DNA from: Ampullaceana balthica
Taxonomy: Eukaryota > Mollusca > Gastropoda > Lymnaeidae
Assembly (NCBI GenBank): GCA_944989445.1
Contig: CALYLW010000133.1
Location: 812,501 to 876,500, forward strand
Direction: 5' to 3'
Length of the DNA stretch: 64,000 nt
In this document: positions 23,536 to 36,505 of the stretch, in pieces
Position numbering within the stretch: position 1 is the first letter of the stretch
How the letters are laid out: every line of letters begins with the position of its first letter
The notes under the pieces: model-generated
The model's input: only the letters and a program-made list of their open reading frames with translations
Database searches by the model: none
What the model was told of the DNA's origin: nothing
Position numbers and translations under genes: made by a program

Positions 23536-26140
23536 CTTTTTAAAATAAAAGTTTTTTAAAATATATTTCAAAATATTAGAAGAAGGGAAAAAAAAGAAAT
23601 AAGCAACATAAAACTAAAAAAAATCAAAATTGCTTTATAGCATAACTACATTACGTTATACATTCTCAAATTCCTAGCAGCTCTCTAGCTATGCCAGTGA
23701 TATACCGCATAAAGTAAATACTTGTGAATTTAAGAATAATTCTAATGTTTAACTCTTGTGTTTTTTATTTATCATTTTATATTGTATCGAATTTGTGATG
23801 GTGTTGGATTTATTTTGTGAAAATACTTTATTTCACGCGTATTGCAGGTTTTATTTTAATCTAGATGAAAATAGTTTCTTCTCGGAGAGTTTCTTCTAAA
23901 ATAAATCGGCCGGGGGGAAGCTCTGTATGGGGGGAGGATTTATTTAGGGACAAGGGCATTTTATTTAATGTCTAGTCATTATCTAGAATACATAACATTT
24001 GTATTAAGCTTTAATTAGTTTTTTAAAAAATTTACGCATGGATATCTTAGACACATTAATCAGTGCCGAGAAGCGAGACGAAAAATAATGGATTATACTT
24101 CTTTGCTGAAGAGTTACGTGGCGATAGTTGCAATAGACTCTTGACACTCTTGTTTAAAAATGCTGTATTGATGTTACAAGATCAGAGTGTACTATCCTAC
24201 CAGAAATTACGGCATGCTTCTATGCAAAGGTGGATCTTTAATAAACTTGATAAGATAAAAGACAAAACTGCTTATAACCACGACTTTCTAACGGAGACAA
24301 GTTACCAAGTTTTAGTGAATAATTCAAACATCATTTAGTCGTCCACTGAGAAAGGACAACAAATGTTTTGGAACAGCAAACCCTAAGGAGGCAATATTGA
24401 TACAGATTGAAAAAAAAACGAAGAAAAATGCCAGGCAACACTTCTTACAGCTTTTGTGTGTGTAACATGAAAAAGAAACTGGTACTCGAGGATTGGTCTA
24501 ATTAGCCACACTAATAACTGCAATTGACAAATATAACTCTATCGTTCTCTAGTAGAGCGAAAGATGCCAAACACACATAATGTATATGATAAAAACAGTA
24601 TGTTGGTCTATGCCGTTAAAGACAGTCAGTGTAATTCAGTCGTAAATCACGGATTCTCAATAGATTAACGTACTTCATAATGCACATACATGTATATAAA
24701 ATTGTCAATAGAGACCGAAACAGAGCGTATGGAGTCTACATACATTTTCATGTCGAATACTCCGTTATCGAACGGATTGGGGTCGAAACGTCCTGTGATT
24801 GATGTGTCCGACCACCGAGACCAGGTACCTGGCTTCCGCAGCTAAAGATCCTGTAAACACATAAGTGCAACATTGCGCATTATTCTAGAAGAGTCCCTGG
24901 GGTGATACTCGCCTTTCCATTTTAACGTTTTTAACTGTGAACAAGCATTTGATAGTGTGGATAGGCGAAAGTTTAACAGATATTTAAGACTCTTTGAGTG
25001 TCACGGAAGATCAGTGATATATAAAATAAAACTTATTAAAAGATGACGTGTCGATTTAACAATGGCCGGCAGGAGGCAGATGCTTTCGAGGTAAAAATTG
25101 GTGTGAGACAAGGATGCTTGCTTTCGCCTTTCCATTTCTTGTTAACAATTGACTGGGTGATGAAAACATTCACACAGCAGAAAAGGAATTGCTTCCAATG
25201 GAGGTTGTGTGATCACTTAATGACATCAACTTTACTGATAATCTTGCTTTTTTCTCATGTACCCACCAACAGATGCAGGAGAAAACAAAAATTGTTGCAG
25301 CCACCCTTGCTAGAATGGTTCTTAATATACACAAATGGAAGATTAAAGTTATTAATGCTATAGCCCTCAGCACTGCTTCAATCAAGCTTGAAGATGGAGC
25401 ATTCGAGGGGTTTCAGTTTTGTTTACATCGGAAGCGTGGTAGACAAACAAGGTGGAATGGATATTTCTGTCCGAATAAGGATTGGGAAGGCAAAGGTAGC
25501 CTTCCAACAAATCAAGAATGTTTGGGTCTCAATAAATATAAGCTGCAATTGATGAGCTTAGTGCTAAAAGTACTTAAGTCACAATTTACACATTGTTTAG
25601 ATAATAAAGTTTTAATTTTTTTTTGGTGTCCTTGATAGCATTTTCATTTTTAAGGGTTTGAAAAATTTGGACCTAATAATATTGTATTCTGTTCAACTTT
25701 ACACAGTAGATTGGTCTAAAGCAGGTGTTAAATGTCAATTTGTTAGTTTGATTTGAATTTTACAAAAATGTGACTTAAATACTTTTAGCACTAGGGACTT
25801 CATTTTTAAAAAAAAACGATCTTCACTCACAAACATGGTAAAGCATGTGCTGCAAGCCAAAATATTATTATTGCATTTCATGTTCATAAAGAAAATGTTT
25901 AATTACCACATTATTTTCAATTATACTTTCATAAGAATTAGTGTAACAGCAACATTTCAAAATTATTACGTACTTACTTATAAACCACAAGTATGCTGCA
26001 CACCAAAGGACGAGCAAATTAATTATAAATATCAGTAGTAATATAACAAGTGCGGTTGGCATTTGTTTTATCATAGTTTGTAAATAACAAGAAACATTTA
26101 TACACAACTTTATGGTTTTTAAAAATATCTGAGCTAGGTA
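23078..26140 (-). CDS. Gene 2: single-pass membrane protein with tyrosine-rich tail (5' partial)
   Basis: Two exons on the minus strand: TM exon complement(25978..26140) and terminal tail exon complement(23078..23535), joined in phase 1. The TM exon has ALVILLLIFIINLLVLWCAA, and the tail starts with the basic stop-transfer ARFKRKEE. The tail is acidic and carries NVYDVV, DNYDTM, HTYDIM and NTYTSI; YDTM and YDIM fit the YxxM PI3K-binding consensus. No Ig or other ectodomain exon was found to its right, so the extracellular part is unknown or very short. The role is inferred as a membrane signalling receptor or adaptor. The intron holds an RTE-like LINE relic in the opposite orientation. Confidence 0.58.
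24840..25570 (+). pseudogene. RTE-like LINE reverse transcriptase fragment
   Basis: Broken frames read ISATLRIILEESLG, CEQAFDSVDRR, VKIGVRQGCLLSPFHFLLTI and later QMQEKTKIVAATLARMVLN and LNIHKWKIKVIN. This is the order of motifs in RTE-clade reverse transcriptases around RQGCLLSPFLF. The catalytic FADD region is frameshifted and not readable. It lies in the intron of gene 2 in opposite orientation. Confidence 0.8.
25978..26140 (-). CDS. Gene 2 transmembrane exon
   Basis: Minus-strand acceptor TTTGTTTCAG, donor GTAAGT; 163 nt, leaving phase 1, which matches the tail exon. Translation: a short N-terminal part with two Cys (KLCINVSCYL), then a ~22-residue hydrophobic helix. Confidence 0.55.
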
Positions 26141-26149
26141 CTGAAACAA

Positions 26150-27580
26150 AACATTAACTTGTCTAAAACGGAAGTCCCAATGAATGTCGCCTTTGGTTAA
26201 GGCACGGAAATAATTTATTTTATCAATGTCGATCTAAATTTTGTATGAGTATCTGTGGGGGTTTATTCATACATTTCCTATTGGCAAAAATATTATTAGC
26301 TGCTTTTTTGTTTTCTGTCAGAGATTACAATATTTGACTTAACACCTAAAATACAACTATTTACACTGTCAATCACAATTACGATTTGCCATATTTCATC
26401 ACGGTTTTGCGTGCAATGAATAATTATCTACTGAAATAGCTTAGATTACAGTAAATCAATTATTCAATGTCTAACCATATGAATGTTAAAAAATAAACTT
26501 TAGAACGAGACGAGTCCACAAAAGCAGCGTTGCACACTGTATACGATTGTTCTATATTTTTTGCAAACTTTCTTTAATAAATATATGGGGGAGATGTCGA
26601 AGGAGAATTTCTTTGCAACAAAAACTGTGTTAACAAACAATATTTATTTATTTTGTATACGTTTTCTTTCTAATTATTTTTAGCATTTTTAAGACTTACC
26701 TTTAGACAGTTCATTTTTAAAAAATGAATAATTTAAAAAAAAACACTATTAAATAATAATAATCACTGTAATGGATTTTGATTCATTCAATACTCAAGGC
26801 CCTGTCGTTATTAACGATGATAATAATTTCTTCACAAAATAATAATAATAAGTATGAGAAGTATTTAATTTTAGTACTTCGAAATATTAATTTTTAAAAA
26901 AATATGCCAGGCCTCTTTCCCAGCCGTATTTGTTATTTTAAAAAAAGTTGAACGTGAATTATTTAACACACACACACATTTTGTTTGTTTGAGTAGTGTT
27001 GGCTTTGTGTCTGTAATTCGTTTTGAAATGGATTGATGGATATCGACAAAGCTTGGTAAATATATCCATCATTAGCCAGATTGAAATGAAGAGGTGTTTT
27101 AAGTTTAACATCAGTCATCAATTTACGGCTAATTAAAACTATAAATTATCTAGCTAAGGGGTAGTCGAATTTTTTTGGACGTTACCCCAAACTATAAATT
27201 GTTATGTTGCCTTTACCCTCGAATGCGCGAGGCCATGCCCACACCACTTGGCTTTTTGGGAGCGGGTCTGGGATAGGCCCAAATTAAAATCGCATCTGTT
27301 GAGTTTTAGAAGCTTGACAAATGTCTAAATATGACCGAAAAAAGATTTTGCGTATGATGCAGTTATAAAAGCTAACAGTCAAATATATATAATTATTGTT
27401 TTAATGGTTATAATTCAAACGGCCATGGCCATTCTAGAAATAATGATAAATATGATGAAATGGGATAAAGTTGGATGAAAAGAAATTTAATTTATAAAAA
27501 ATAACATACATTAAAAATCCAATATAAATTAATGTCATCAATTTTTATTATAAAACACCAATGTTTTTTCTTTAAATCTC
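26150..27580. other. Intergenic, AT-rich
   Basis: No gene seen. Contains a short CA run near 26970 only. Confidence 0.4.
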
Positions 27581-27581
27581 A

Positions 27582-29807
27582 TTACCCTTCAGTTTTTTTG
27601 AAAAATGATAGTTTATTTTTGACAAAATGCCATAAAATTTGGCTTTTTGATGAAAGAGCAAGTTGGATGCTGTCTTCAGGGTCCAATCGATTTCGCAACT
27701 TTGCTTTTATGTTCAATAGAGTGGAAAATCCTTGTTCACAAAGACACGTTGTTGCAAAAGGCAGCAACGTCGGACGGCGTCATCATGTGCAGTGTTGAAA
27801 TTCTTTGCAGGATTTTACATAAAATGTGTCAGATCTGCTTTGTTTGCAAAGTCAATGCGTGTCTCATTATTAGACTGAAGTTGCAGAAGTGCCTCTGCCA
27901 ACCCTTAAGGCTCATCTGGTACATCCTGAATGTCACATCGAAATCGATCTAGAACCCAACTAAATTTATGCGAATCAATAACTGGAAAGTAAATAGTGAA
28001 CAGATTTTTTAGCTTTATACGATGCCTTATAACTATATCCTTGATTTTGTCAAAAGTTATATATCCACAATCTTCCAAGTACACCGACAACTTTGAAAAG
28101 GCCGCCAACTTGTTTCCTTCTGCTTTTTGTTTCCAATATGAACGCTTTAATATTTATGCTGCAAGCCTTTCTCTGGCTGTGATTATATTGATATTTTCCC
28201 CTGCAATCCTTTGTTCAACGAATTTAAATGCTCAAAAACATCAGCTTATTATGCCAGAATTGCAACACATCAACAATTCGTAAACTTATCCGCCAGTGCA
28301 TGCTTTTGACCAGCCAGAAATTATGAAGTTCCACTTTCAGAGCCCATCCTCTGTTCAGAACATTGCCACGTGAAAGCCACAGTACCTTGGTTTGATAAAG
28401 TGGCTCTGTATATTCAGCCTCACCATCTTTAAGTAAGTCACGATACGTTAGTGTTGGCAGTGCAAGTCCTTTAAATTAAATGTACAATCTATATAATATC
28501 ATGCAAGACAACCTTTAGTTCAAGTTCCAAATGTTTCACAAGCACAGCTTGAAGATGGAACATACAGTGGTTGACTTCAATTTTGGGATTCTTATCGCTT
28601 GCAAAATCGAAAAAACCCACGACCCAACATAGCTGGAGCTCCATCAACAGACACAGCAATGCAGTCTTCCTATTTTAATTTTATTTTAATGTCAAAGTAA
28701 TCATTAACTTTATTTAATACATCAATTCCTTGACATCGCAGTTCGAGGGGAGCACAAAACATCATTTCCTCTTCAATTGTTTGCAAACCTTTGTATCGAA
28801 CATATATACATCAAGCTGAATAGCAGACAATTTAACGCATTTATAGAAGACATTACTTGTTCCCGGGCATTTTCGACCAAAGTAGAAGTTATGTCTTTGA
28901 CACGTTTTGGTGTCAAAGGTACTGAATCTAGTTTAAAATCTTCTTTCTGACCATGCATAATCTCTGTCATTTTTACAGCTTACAGTTGCTGGTTAAACCA
29001 ATACCTCACCGATAGTCTGTGGTTTAATCAATACCTCACCGATAATCTGTGGTTCAACCAATACCTCACCGATAATCTGTAGTTCAACCAATACCTCACC
29101 GATAGTCTGTGGTTTAACCAAAACCTAACCGATAGTCCGTGGTTTAACCAATGACCTCGCCGAAAGTGTGTGGTTTAACCAATACCTCACCGATAGTCTG
29201 CGGTTTAATCAATACCTCACCGATAATCTGTGGTTCAACCACTACCTCACCGATAATCTGTAGTTCAACCAATACCTCACCGATAGTCTGTGGTTTAACC
29301 AATACCTCACCGATAGTCTGTGGTTTAACCAATACCTCACCGATAGTCTGTGGTTCAACCAATACCTCACCGATAATCTGTAGTTCAACCAATACCTCAC
29401 CGATAGTCTGTGGTTTAACCAAAACCTCACCGATAGTCCGTGGTTTAACCAATGACCTCGCCGAAAGTGTGTGGTTTAACCAATACCTCACCGATAGTCT
29501 GTGGTTTAACCAATACCTCACCGATAGTCCGTGGTTTAACCAATACCTCACCGATAGTCTGTGGTTTAACCAATACCTCACCGATAGTCTGTGGTTTAAC
29601 CAATACCTCACCGATAGTCCGTGGTTTAACCAATACCTCACCTATAGTCTGTGGTTTAACAAATACCTCACCGAGAGTGTATGAGTTATTTCTTCGAGCA
29701 ATCAACCAGGCCACTAAAAAAGAAGCTTTTGCTGCTAAGCATTGATCGAATGTACCGCTTAAGTTACTTTCAAGTCTTTGTCTTTTTGCAGACGTTTTCA
29801 AGTTCAA
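27582..29807 (-). pseudogene. hAT (ZBED/SCAND3-like) transposase relic with expanded internal repeat
   Basis: Read right to left: FDQCLAAKASFLVAWLIARR then NNSYTLGEVFVKPQ (about 29690-29770), which is the N-terminal region of this hAT branch; a long run of TIGEVLVKPQ decapeptides (28993-29690); DFKLDSVPLTPKRVKDITST at 28870-28960; and LPFATTCLCEQGFSTLLNIK with AKLRNRLDPEDSIQLALSS at 27640-27767, the C-terminal dimerization motif. Frames shift several times and the middle is degraded. The target protein family carries a single HTIGEELV-type block where this copy has more than 20. Confidence 0.75.
28993..29690 (-). repeat. 30-bp minisatellite within hAT transposase frame
   Basis: About 23 units of roughly ACCGATAGTCTGTGGTTTAA plus CCAATACCTC (plus strand), each encoding TIGEVLVKPQ on the minus strand. 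Two units near 29150 and 29450 carry one extra base (CAATGACCTC) and GAAAGTGTG, about 301 bp apart, so there is also a higher-order repeat of ten units. Confidence 0.9.
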
Positions 29808-29879
29808 ATTATTCCCGCGTTTTAGAAGACAGATGTGGGTGTAATTTGTTCAGGCGTTTCTGCAATTGACTCTTTTTGA

Positions 29880-31975
29880 TATATTTTTGCGTAAGTACTT
29901 TCAAACAGACATATTTTCTATTTGAAACTAAACATCTTTCAAAGCACTTTTTTGTCATTTAAGTATGTGTTTAGTGTAAGGTTGTACTCTAATATCGTAA
30001 CACGCGTGAAGCCATGTTAAACGTTATAAAATAAATTGCAAGAAATCAAATGTTCAAGAGGAAGATTTATTTAAAGTTGCGAGTTTTGATGTGACGTCAC
30101 ATTTCTTAAACACCCCCCCCTGTCCCTCGTCACACATCGTCACAAATGTGTGGACATAACCTCAACCTTGGGAGCGTGACGTCATTTAAGGACGGCCCTT
30201 TAGCGGTTTAGGTAATCTCTTACTTTGACGTATTTTAATATTTTAATACGAAAAATATCACTGATTACCTTGGGGTAAATAGTTCACTTAAACTTTTCTT
30301 TGGAAACTCTTTCAATGATACTAATATTTATAAAATGCACTTGAAATTCTCGGTCTCATACAATAACAACGAATATCAACAGAAATACTTAACAACTGTT
30401 ACATTCAGATGACACCGAGATGGAGATTTCTGCGGTTAATCATTAATATATGACGTACTACTAACAGTAATGTCTCTTTTATTATCAATAAATCGTGCTT
30501 TTTGTAAATATATGAAGAAGTTTGATCAAATTTAAATTTTTATAAATTAATAAATTATAAGATAAAAATCGTTCGGGTTTTAGCGGATTTTATAATATGT
30601 CCCCAATTGGTCTCCGTAACCCCCAAGAATTTCCCTTTTCTCCGAATGGGGTAATTTACCCTTGTTGCCGACTCCTGATCTAGCTCATATGAGGAAAACA
30701 ATGTTTTTTATTCTGGCAACATTGATGGACCTAGATTGTGTCTGGAGTATAAAAAAGTCAAGGCCCATATTAAACTACTATATGGGGATAAATTCATAAT
30801 GCCCACTCATTGAGGACCGGAGGCCCAGCATGTGATTTCTTTTCTTAGATTTATAAAAAAAATATTTTTAAACATTTGCTACTGGGTAAATGGGTGGATC
30901 TTGACCAACCTTGGTACACAAGTACTTGATAACACACATTAAAATGCTATAGGACATTGAATTTCTATTGTCTATTCACTTTTGGAGCAAAGGGCCCAAT
31001 ATAATTTTGTAGCATACGCTTAAGACTTTATTCGCCATTCAATATTACTCTATGTTGACAAATCTAGATACTTTTATCCACGAAGATTTGGTTTAAAATC
31101 TACATAACTTAACATCATGCACTTTAGGGCCGTTTTCTGATTAAAATTCTAAAAATTTATTTTAAATAGTAGGTATATAATGTAAAGAACAATTAAATCA
31201 GAAGAAAATAGCGAAGCTGAAAAAAAAATAATTAAAAAACAACAACTAGAGAATACTTAAAATAAACAAGGGATAAGCGTATGACGCACTACAATTATGT
31301 ATAGAAGTTTCGTATGTAATAAAATTAAGTAAGTTGATGTATTACTACTTTGAATGAATTGTTTCTGTCTCTTCTACAGAAGTTTATGAAAGTGGGACTT
31401 CGACGAGCTCTTAAACAACAACAGAAGTGTCATTATCCTAGTCATGAACTTAACAAAAATCATTTTATCAGCGTTCAATGAATGGGAACCCAACTTAAAG
31501 ATGCAGTTGTTTCGAAGATGTGTTAGAGTGAAAGACTTTATTAAACAGAATCCTAAATATGCGTTGTAGATATATGGGATACATTTTAGTAGCAAACGAA
31601 ATCAGGTGTGCATTAACATAATAAACAGTATCGAATTGCTTTGCGTTTATATTATGCCGGTAAGTTGTTTTTTCCATATATATTTAAAATCCATGTTGTA
31701 TTTGTAAGTGCGTGTTAGTGTTTGTGTATTTGTGTGTGTGTGTGTGTGTGTGTACACAATGATATTTAAAAGCAGATAATCATTTAAAAATGTTCAATAA
31801 ATATGCACTTAAAGGCATCCTCTTATTAAAACACATATTGCTGTTATATTCTGCTTCGCATATAAACACACACACACACACACACACACATTGTTTTAAA
31901 AAAAACACTTTTCTTTTAATCTGTTATTAGGTGATAGTCAGATATGATTACAGTCGTTGTTCAGATCTTAGGCAG
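29880..31975. other. Intergenic, AT-rich with DNA-element fragment and dinucleotide repeats
   Basis: 30095-30200 resembles one end of the TIR element at 46623-48538 (GAGCGTGACGT then GGACGGCCC). (TG)n at about 31734-31753 and (CA)n at about 31867-31890. No gene recognised. Confidence 0.5.
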
Positions 31976-31979
31976 AGAA

Positions 31980-32500
31980 ATCAGATGCAATGCCGATGAT
32001 TAAATCAAAGTACCCGTTAAGGGTCGGGTTATTCCGAAGCGTCCCCGTTTCGTCCCCCTCATTTCCCTAGCAATGCCTTTGAGCGATACCGGTTTAGGGC
32101 CAGCAGCCCCAGTACGGTTAAGCAAAAGACACCGCGAACAACGTAGCAGACGCCAGAACTGAGGAAACCTTCCGGTGGGGGTTCACCCTAAGTAGGCAAT
32201 TGATGATCCCCCGCCTTTCGGCAGTCCTAACCATAGAGACTTGAGTGCTTTTCCGTGGTGTCGCCGAAGTGGAAGCGAGTCGAAGCAGGGAAAAATTCTA
32301 CCCCTTCTTGTAAGGTCACTCTTTGTTGGAGACATTTTCGAATTTATATCTTTGATGCCCAGGTGGCCGCATCACAAGCAACCGTTTTTTGTGGGGGGGG
32401 GGATCTTCTGCCCTAAGAGGGCAGGATGGCTGAGGTTGTTATTCATGAAGACCTATGAAAATTACTATGCTCGGGGCTGCTGACTTTCTTCCACATGTCG
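31980..32500. other. GC-richer block of unknown origin
   Basis: Composition is clearly unlike the surrounding AT-rich sequence (for example AGGGCCAGCAGCCCCAGTAC, GAAACCTTCCGGTGGGGGTT). I do not recognise a protein or RNA. It could be the 5' or UTR part of a retroelement, with 33001-33310 as a possible related piece. Confidence 0.4.
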
Positions 32501-32519
32501 GATAGTTATCTTTTATTTG

Positions 32520-34740
32520 AAGACATCAAGAGAAGAAATGGCTATGTGAGGTTTTTTTATTTTTTTATTTTTTTTTATTTATCCCCTCTATCTGAAAGAG
32601 GGTGGTCAAAAAATGCAATTTCTTATTATTACTAGTAAGTAAATTTTGTAGAAAAAATAAATTCATATATTTAAAATCACTATTTACATAAATAAATAAT
32701 TTTTAAAAATCAAACAATTACAAGTTGAAAGACAATTTAAATGCTGTTGATAAGATACAGTAGAGTGCCTAGGCTGCTCTGGATTGATAGTAAGCATATA
32801 GTTTAAAATTTTAAAAAGTCTATTGCAAAATAAAAAAAACAATGTTATGCTTCCATGCAGAAAATAAGCGTTTCATAAAAAAATGCAACGCAGTAGAGGT
32901 TTTGACAACGTCATGAAAAATGTTTGATTATAACGATAGTACAAAGTGAGAATCAAAATTATAATGATATGTTTTGTTTTATTGTATGGAATGTAAAATA
33001 TGTGTCATGCCCTTTGGAGGGTCGATCTTTATGACCCGACTTACAATTACTGCAGCGAGCTCCTTTGAATGGGGGCGCTGTGTTCGCAACTTGTGAAGGC
33101 TTACTTTGGGTCTTCGTCGTTCCAAACCGGGCTATATTAGTTTCAGGGATACTACTTACTCATTTCTTATACCAGACAATTAGTTAAAGCTCTTTCTTCC
33201 ATAATCTTCGAGATTTTGGCCATTTCAGTTTTTGGAAATGGATAACTGCCAGGTCACTGTTTATTTTAGGTCATTGCAAGCTCGATGACCGAGTCCCGTT
33301 CTGAGCCGTGTAGAGAACAATGTTCATACGGAAAAATACTTGTCGATTTCTATATCAATATATATATATATTATCTCTAAGATGTTGTTGACTTGTGTAA
33401 AGACAGATTAAAATTCCTTTAAGATTCCTCGAAAACTAAACCAATTTGAGCATACATTGAGTAACACCTTTAATAGTTTAATATAATGTATGTTTTTAAA
33501 ATGTAATAATTAATTATACATGTTCGATTATTTTATAAAAATGACATATAAGGAAATTACATTAACTAGTATACACGGGGAACTTCAGAGAAGGAAAAAA
33601 GCCACGAGATATTTTTACGTACTGTCATAAATGATGTCAGATTATAATTTTTTTTTAAAATTAATTTTTTTAAATATTTGTTTTTTTAGGAACTCAGTTG
33701 TTATAATATAAAAACATTATTTTCATAAATTTATTTTTTTTAAATAATAACAATTTGATATTTTTCTACTTTAGTCTATGTGAAAGTCAGTCTGGGTTCA
33801 TTTCAGCGAAGTTTAAATACTATAACATTGAGAATTTACCCAAGGTATATAATATTATGGTGCATCTATGTTCTGGAAAATTTACATAGCATTATCTAAT
33901 AACACTTGGCGTTGTAGGGCACCTACGGCACCCACTTTTTGGGGGTCAAAAACCCAATTGACTTATTCTTGTTTGATAATTACGAAATATTAAACTTCCT
34001 GAGATGAAAAACAAAGTATTTTTTTAATTATAAATCCTCAAATCCTCTTTTTACATCGCTCTCTTTTCCAAAATTAAAATATAAGCAAAAACAATGAGTT
34101 ATATAATATTTTTTTTACGGCGAGACTCTATTAATTTATAATTATTTTGCACACCTCCGGATGCGCGCCTTGTATATATATTTAAATATAAGCTAAAAAT
34201 GACGTCATAGCGTTACGGATACAAACTCACTCCAACCTGTGAATTGGGCTATATATAAAGTTTTCTAGTGTATCACCCATCAAACGTAATACAAAACTTT
34301 TATTTATTTTATTTGTTTTTGTTTGATTTATTTATTATCATGTTGAACAATTTTATGTGGATCATTTGAAAAGTATTATTTTTGGTGCAGTAATTTGGTG
34401 CGCTGTTTTCTAAAATTAGTAGCACTAAAAAAACAAAATCGATCGCAGCGCCACCTAAAAGCATTACATCCATACAGACAACGGGAATTATGTATATTGA
34501 TAATTCTAATATAATAATTCATGGATAATAACAACGATAATTGTATAAGAGAAGATTACAAGTTTTAAGAAATTAAACAGAAGATGAGATTTTATGTTGC
34601 CATGCGCGTTGAGTGATAAGAGAGTCAAGATGTAAGACATGTGCGAAAATCGCGCTTGGAAAAGTTAAAACGTTGTGACCCGTGTGTCTACAATGTAGTG
34701 AAGAATATTTGTAAAATTAAACTCTTGAATGCTTTATTCC
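32520..34740. other. Intergenic, AT-rich
   Basis: Nothing recognisable except a GC-richer 300-bp stretch at 33001-33310. Confidence 0.4.
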
Positions 34741-34756
34741 TACCATATATTTTTGA

Positions 34757-34802
34757 CATGTACGCTGCCTAAGTTGTACGAACAACTTAGGCAGCGAACA
34801 TG
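34757..34802. repeat. Short near-perfect palindrome/hairpin
   Basis: Arms CGCTGCCTAAGTTGT (34763-34777) and ACAACTTAGGCAGCG (34782-34796) pair perfectly around a 4-base loop ACGA; the pairing continues for five more bases (CATGT/ACATG type) after one mismatch. Confidence 0.9.
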
Positions 34803-34902
34803 GTTAAAAGGTTGTATTTTCAATTACAATATCTTAATAAATGAAGTTTCTTATTTTTTATTGTATTCATGTATTTAAAAAAAAATAGATACTTGGTTTT
34901 GG

Positions 34903-35373
34903 CAAGGGGTTGGGAAACTATGTGTCTGAGAGAGCTATAAATATCACATATTTTGAAAAGTATTTCTGTGAGAGCCATACATTATGTCTAAAACTTAAAA
35001 GTAAATGTGAGCACTTTGTGTAACTTAAACACAAAAAGTGCAATACTATTGTCTCAGAATTCTTTTTAATTGCATTGCTTTGCTTTTTTGCTAATAAATA
35101 ATGAATATTTCTTACGATTAATGCGTCTTATGGTGCTGCATGACTTTGCTGATGGCTTTGAAGTATGCTTGATACGTGGTGAAGTTAAGCTGCATGCAGG
35201 CGTGGATACTTTTTCTTCTTTTCTTCTTTTTTTTAGATATGCAATTAATATGTAGATTAAAGGAGTCTGAAAAATTTAAAAAAAAATTTTATAATCGAAC
35301 ATTTGTCTGCGAGCCTGATTCAGCCCTCAAAAGAGCCACATAGTGCTCGCGAGCCATGGTTTCCCGACCCCTA
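34903..35373. mobile_element. hAT MITE, older copy
   Basis: Left end AAGGGGTTGGGAAACTATG and right end CTCGCGAGCCATGGTTTCCC followed by GACCCCTA match the ends of the clean copy at 63016-63336, with internal similarity (GGAGTCTGAAAAATTT, CGAACATTTGTC). I could not find a clear target duplication. Confidence 0.65.
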
Positions 35374-35374
35374 G

Positions 35375-36385
35375 TGTATCAAGTAAAATCTAATGCAAAT
35401 CCATCACATTTTCAAAGCAACTTTATTGCTGCTAACTTTTAATATATATTTATATATGTATTTATTTTGTAAACAAATGTTAATGTGTCAAATATATAAA
35501 GAGATAACAGTGGAACTATAACAATCGATACTTTATGTACACAAGTTTGTCTGATTTTTTTTTAAAAGACGCTCCATGTAGATGTAATGTTAATGTCAAG
35601 ATGCCTTTAGCAGTATGCAATTGTTAATGAAGTCAGCTGACATTTATTTTTAAATTTTAAGAACGTTATTAGTGTTGTACTTAGACCAAGACTTTCGGTA
35701 ACAAATCACACAGTAAGCACGACAATAAAAATATAATTTAAACAAACATGTCTTATTTTAAGCTATTAATAATAAGAATATTTATTTATTTATTTATTTA
35801 TTAGTGTTCACTTATGTAGTGCAGTGCCACAGGCTGCTACGCTTTATGAACATGTCTATCAAATAGAGAAAAAAACAGTACACTCAGAATCTTGCACAAT
35901 CGCAGCATCTTTCAATTAAAAGCTCGAGGCTATACGTGCCTGTCAGGCGTAGCCTTGTTTTTGATAGATAAATAGGTAATGTAGATAAGTTGATATATAT
36001 ATAATTTGAGAACGTTTATACTGCTGCACCCGAGAATGCAACTGAGATAACAGCGTTTCACAAAAAGAAATATATATATACATTAAAACATATAAACTAT
36101 ATACAACATTTATGTTTAAAATCGTTTAAAATGAATTAAGTAAATACATAAATTAAAATAGCAATTAAAAATGAAAAGCTAACATTTTTAGTAATATGTG
36201 TGCATTTACTCGAAAATATAATTTAAAAAATAAATTATGAAATAAAATATGTTGCATGTATTTATTTTGGGGGTATTAAAAAAAAATTATTAATTAGTTC
36301 AACATTATTTAAATTAAAGACAGCGAAACTTGGCAATAACTGATTGTAATCTTTTATTATTGTTTTTTAATTATTTTTTTATTTT
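35375..36385. other. Intergenic, AT-rich, 5' flank of gene 3
   Basis: (TTTA)n near 35780. No promoter element stands out. A pyrimidine tract and AG at 36372-36387 precede gene 3. Confidence 0.4.
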
Positions 36386-36411
36386 AGATTTAAAAATATT
36401 AAAAAGAAAAG

Positions 36412-36505
36412 ATGCTAGATAGAATAGGAGAACACATTTCAATTGGTGCTGTCATCATAATCATAATTTTGGTCATATTCTATGTAGCTAAAACATGTTT
36501 CTCAG
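36412..36505 (+). CDS. Gene 3 exon 1: start codon and TM helix
   Basis: 94 nt, 31 codons plus one base. It holds the start, the seven-residue ectopeptide and the membrane helix. Alternative weak acceptors at 36406 or 36411 would make it an internal exon; they have no adjacent pyrimidine tract. Confidence 0.55.

Noticed and set aside
24063..24338. 91-codon plus-strand frame as a gene
   Set aside because: No recognised motif, no splice context, and lies in the intron of gene 2 next to LINE debris.
31980..32500. Ribosomal DNA fragment
   Set aside because: GC content suggested it, but I see none of the conserved rRNA core sequences.
35070..35255. 61-codon plus-strand frame as a gene
   Set aside because: It lies inside the hAT MITE and has no splice or family support.
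36388..36411. Gene 3 TM exon as a continuation of upstream coding through the acceptor at 36387
   Set aside because: All three frames hit stops before or around the ATG; only a start at 36412 or a weak acceptor close to it works.
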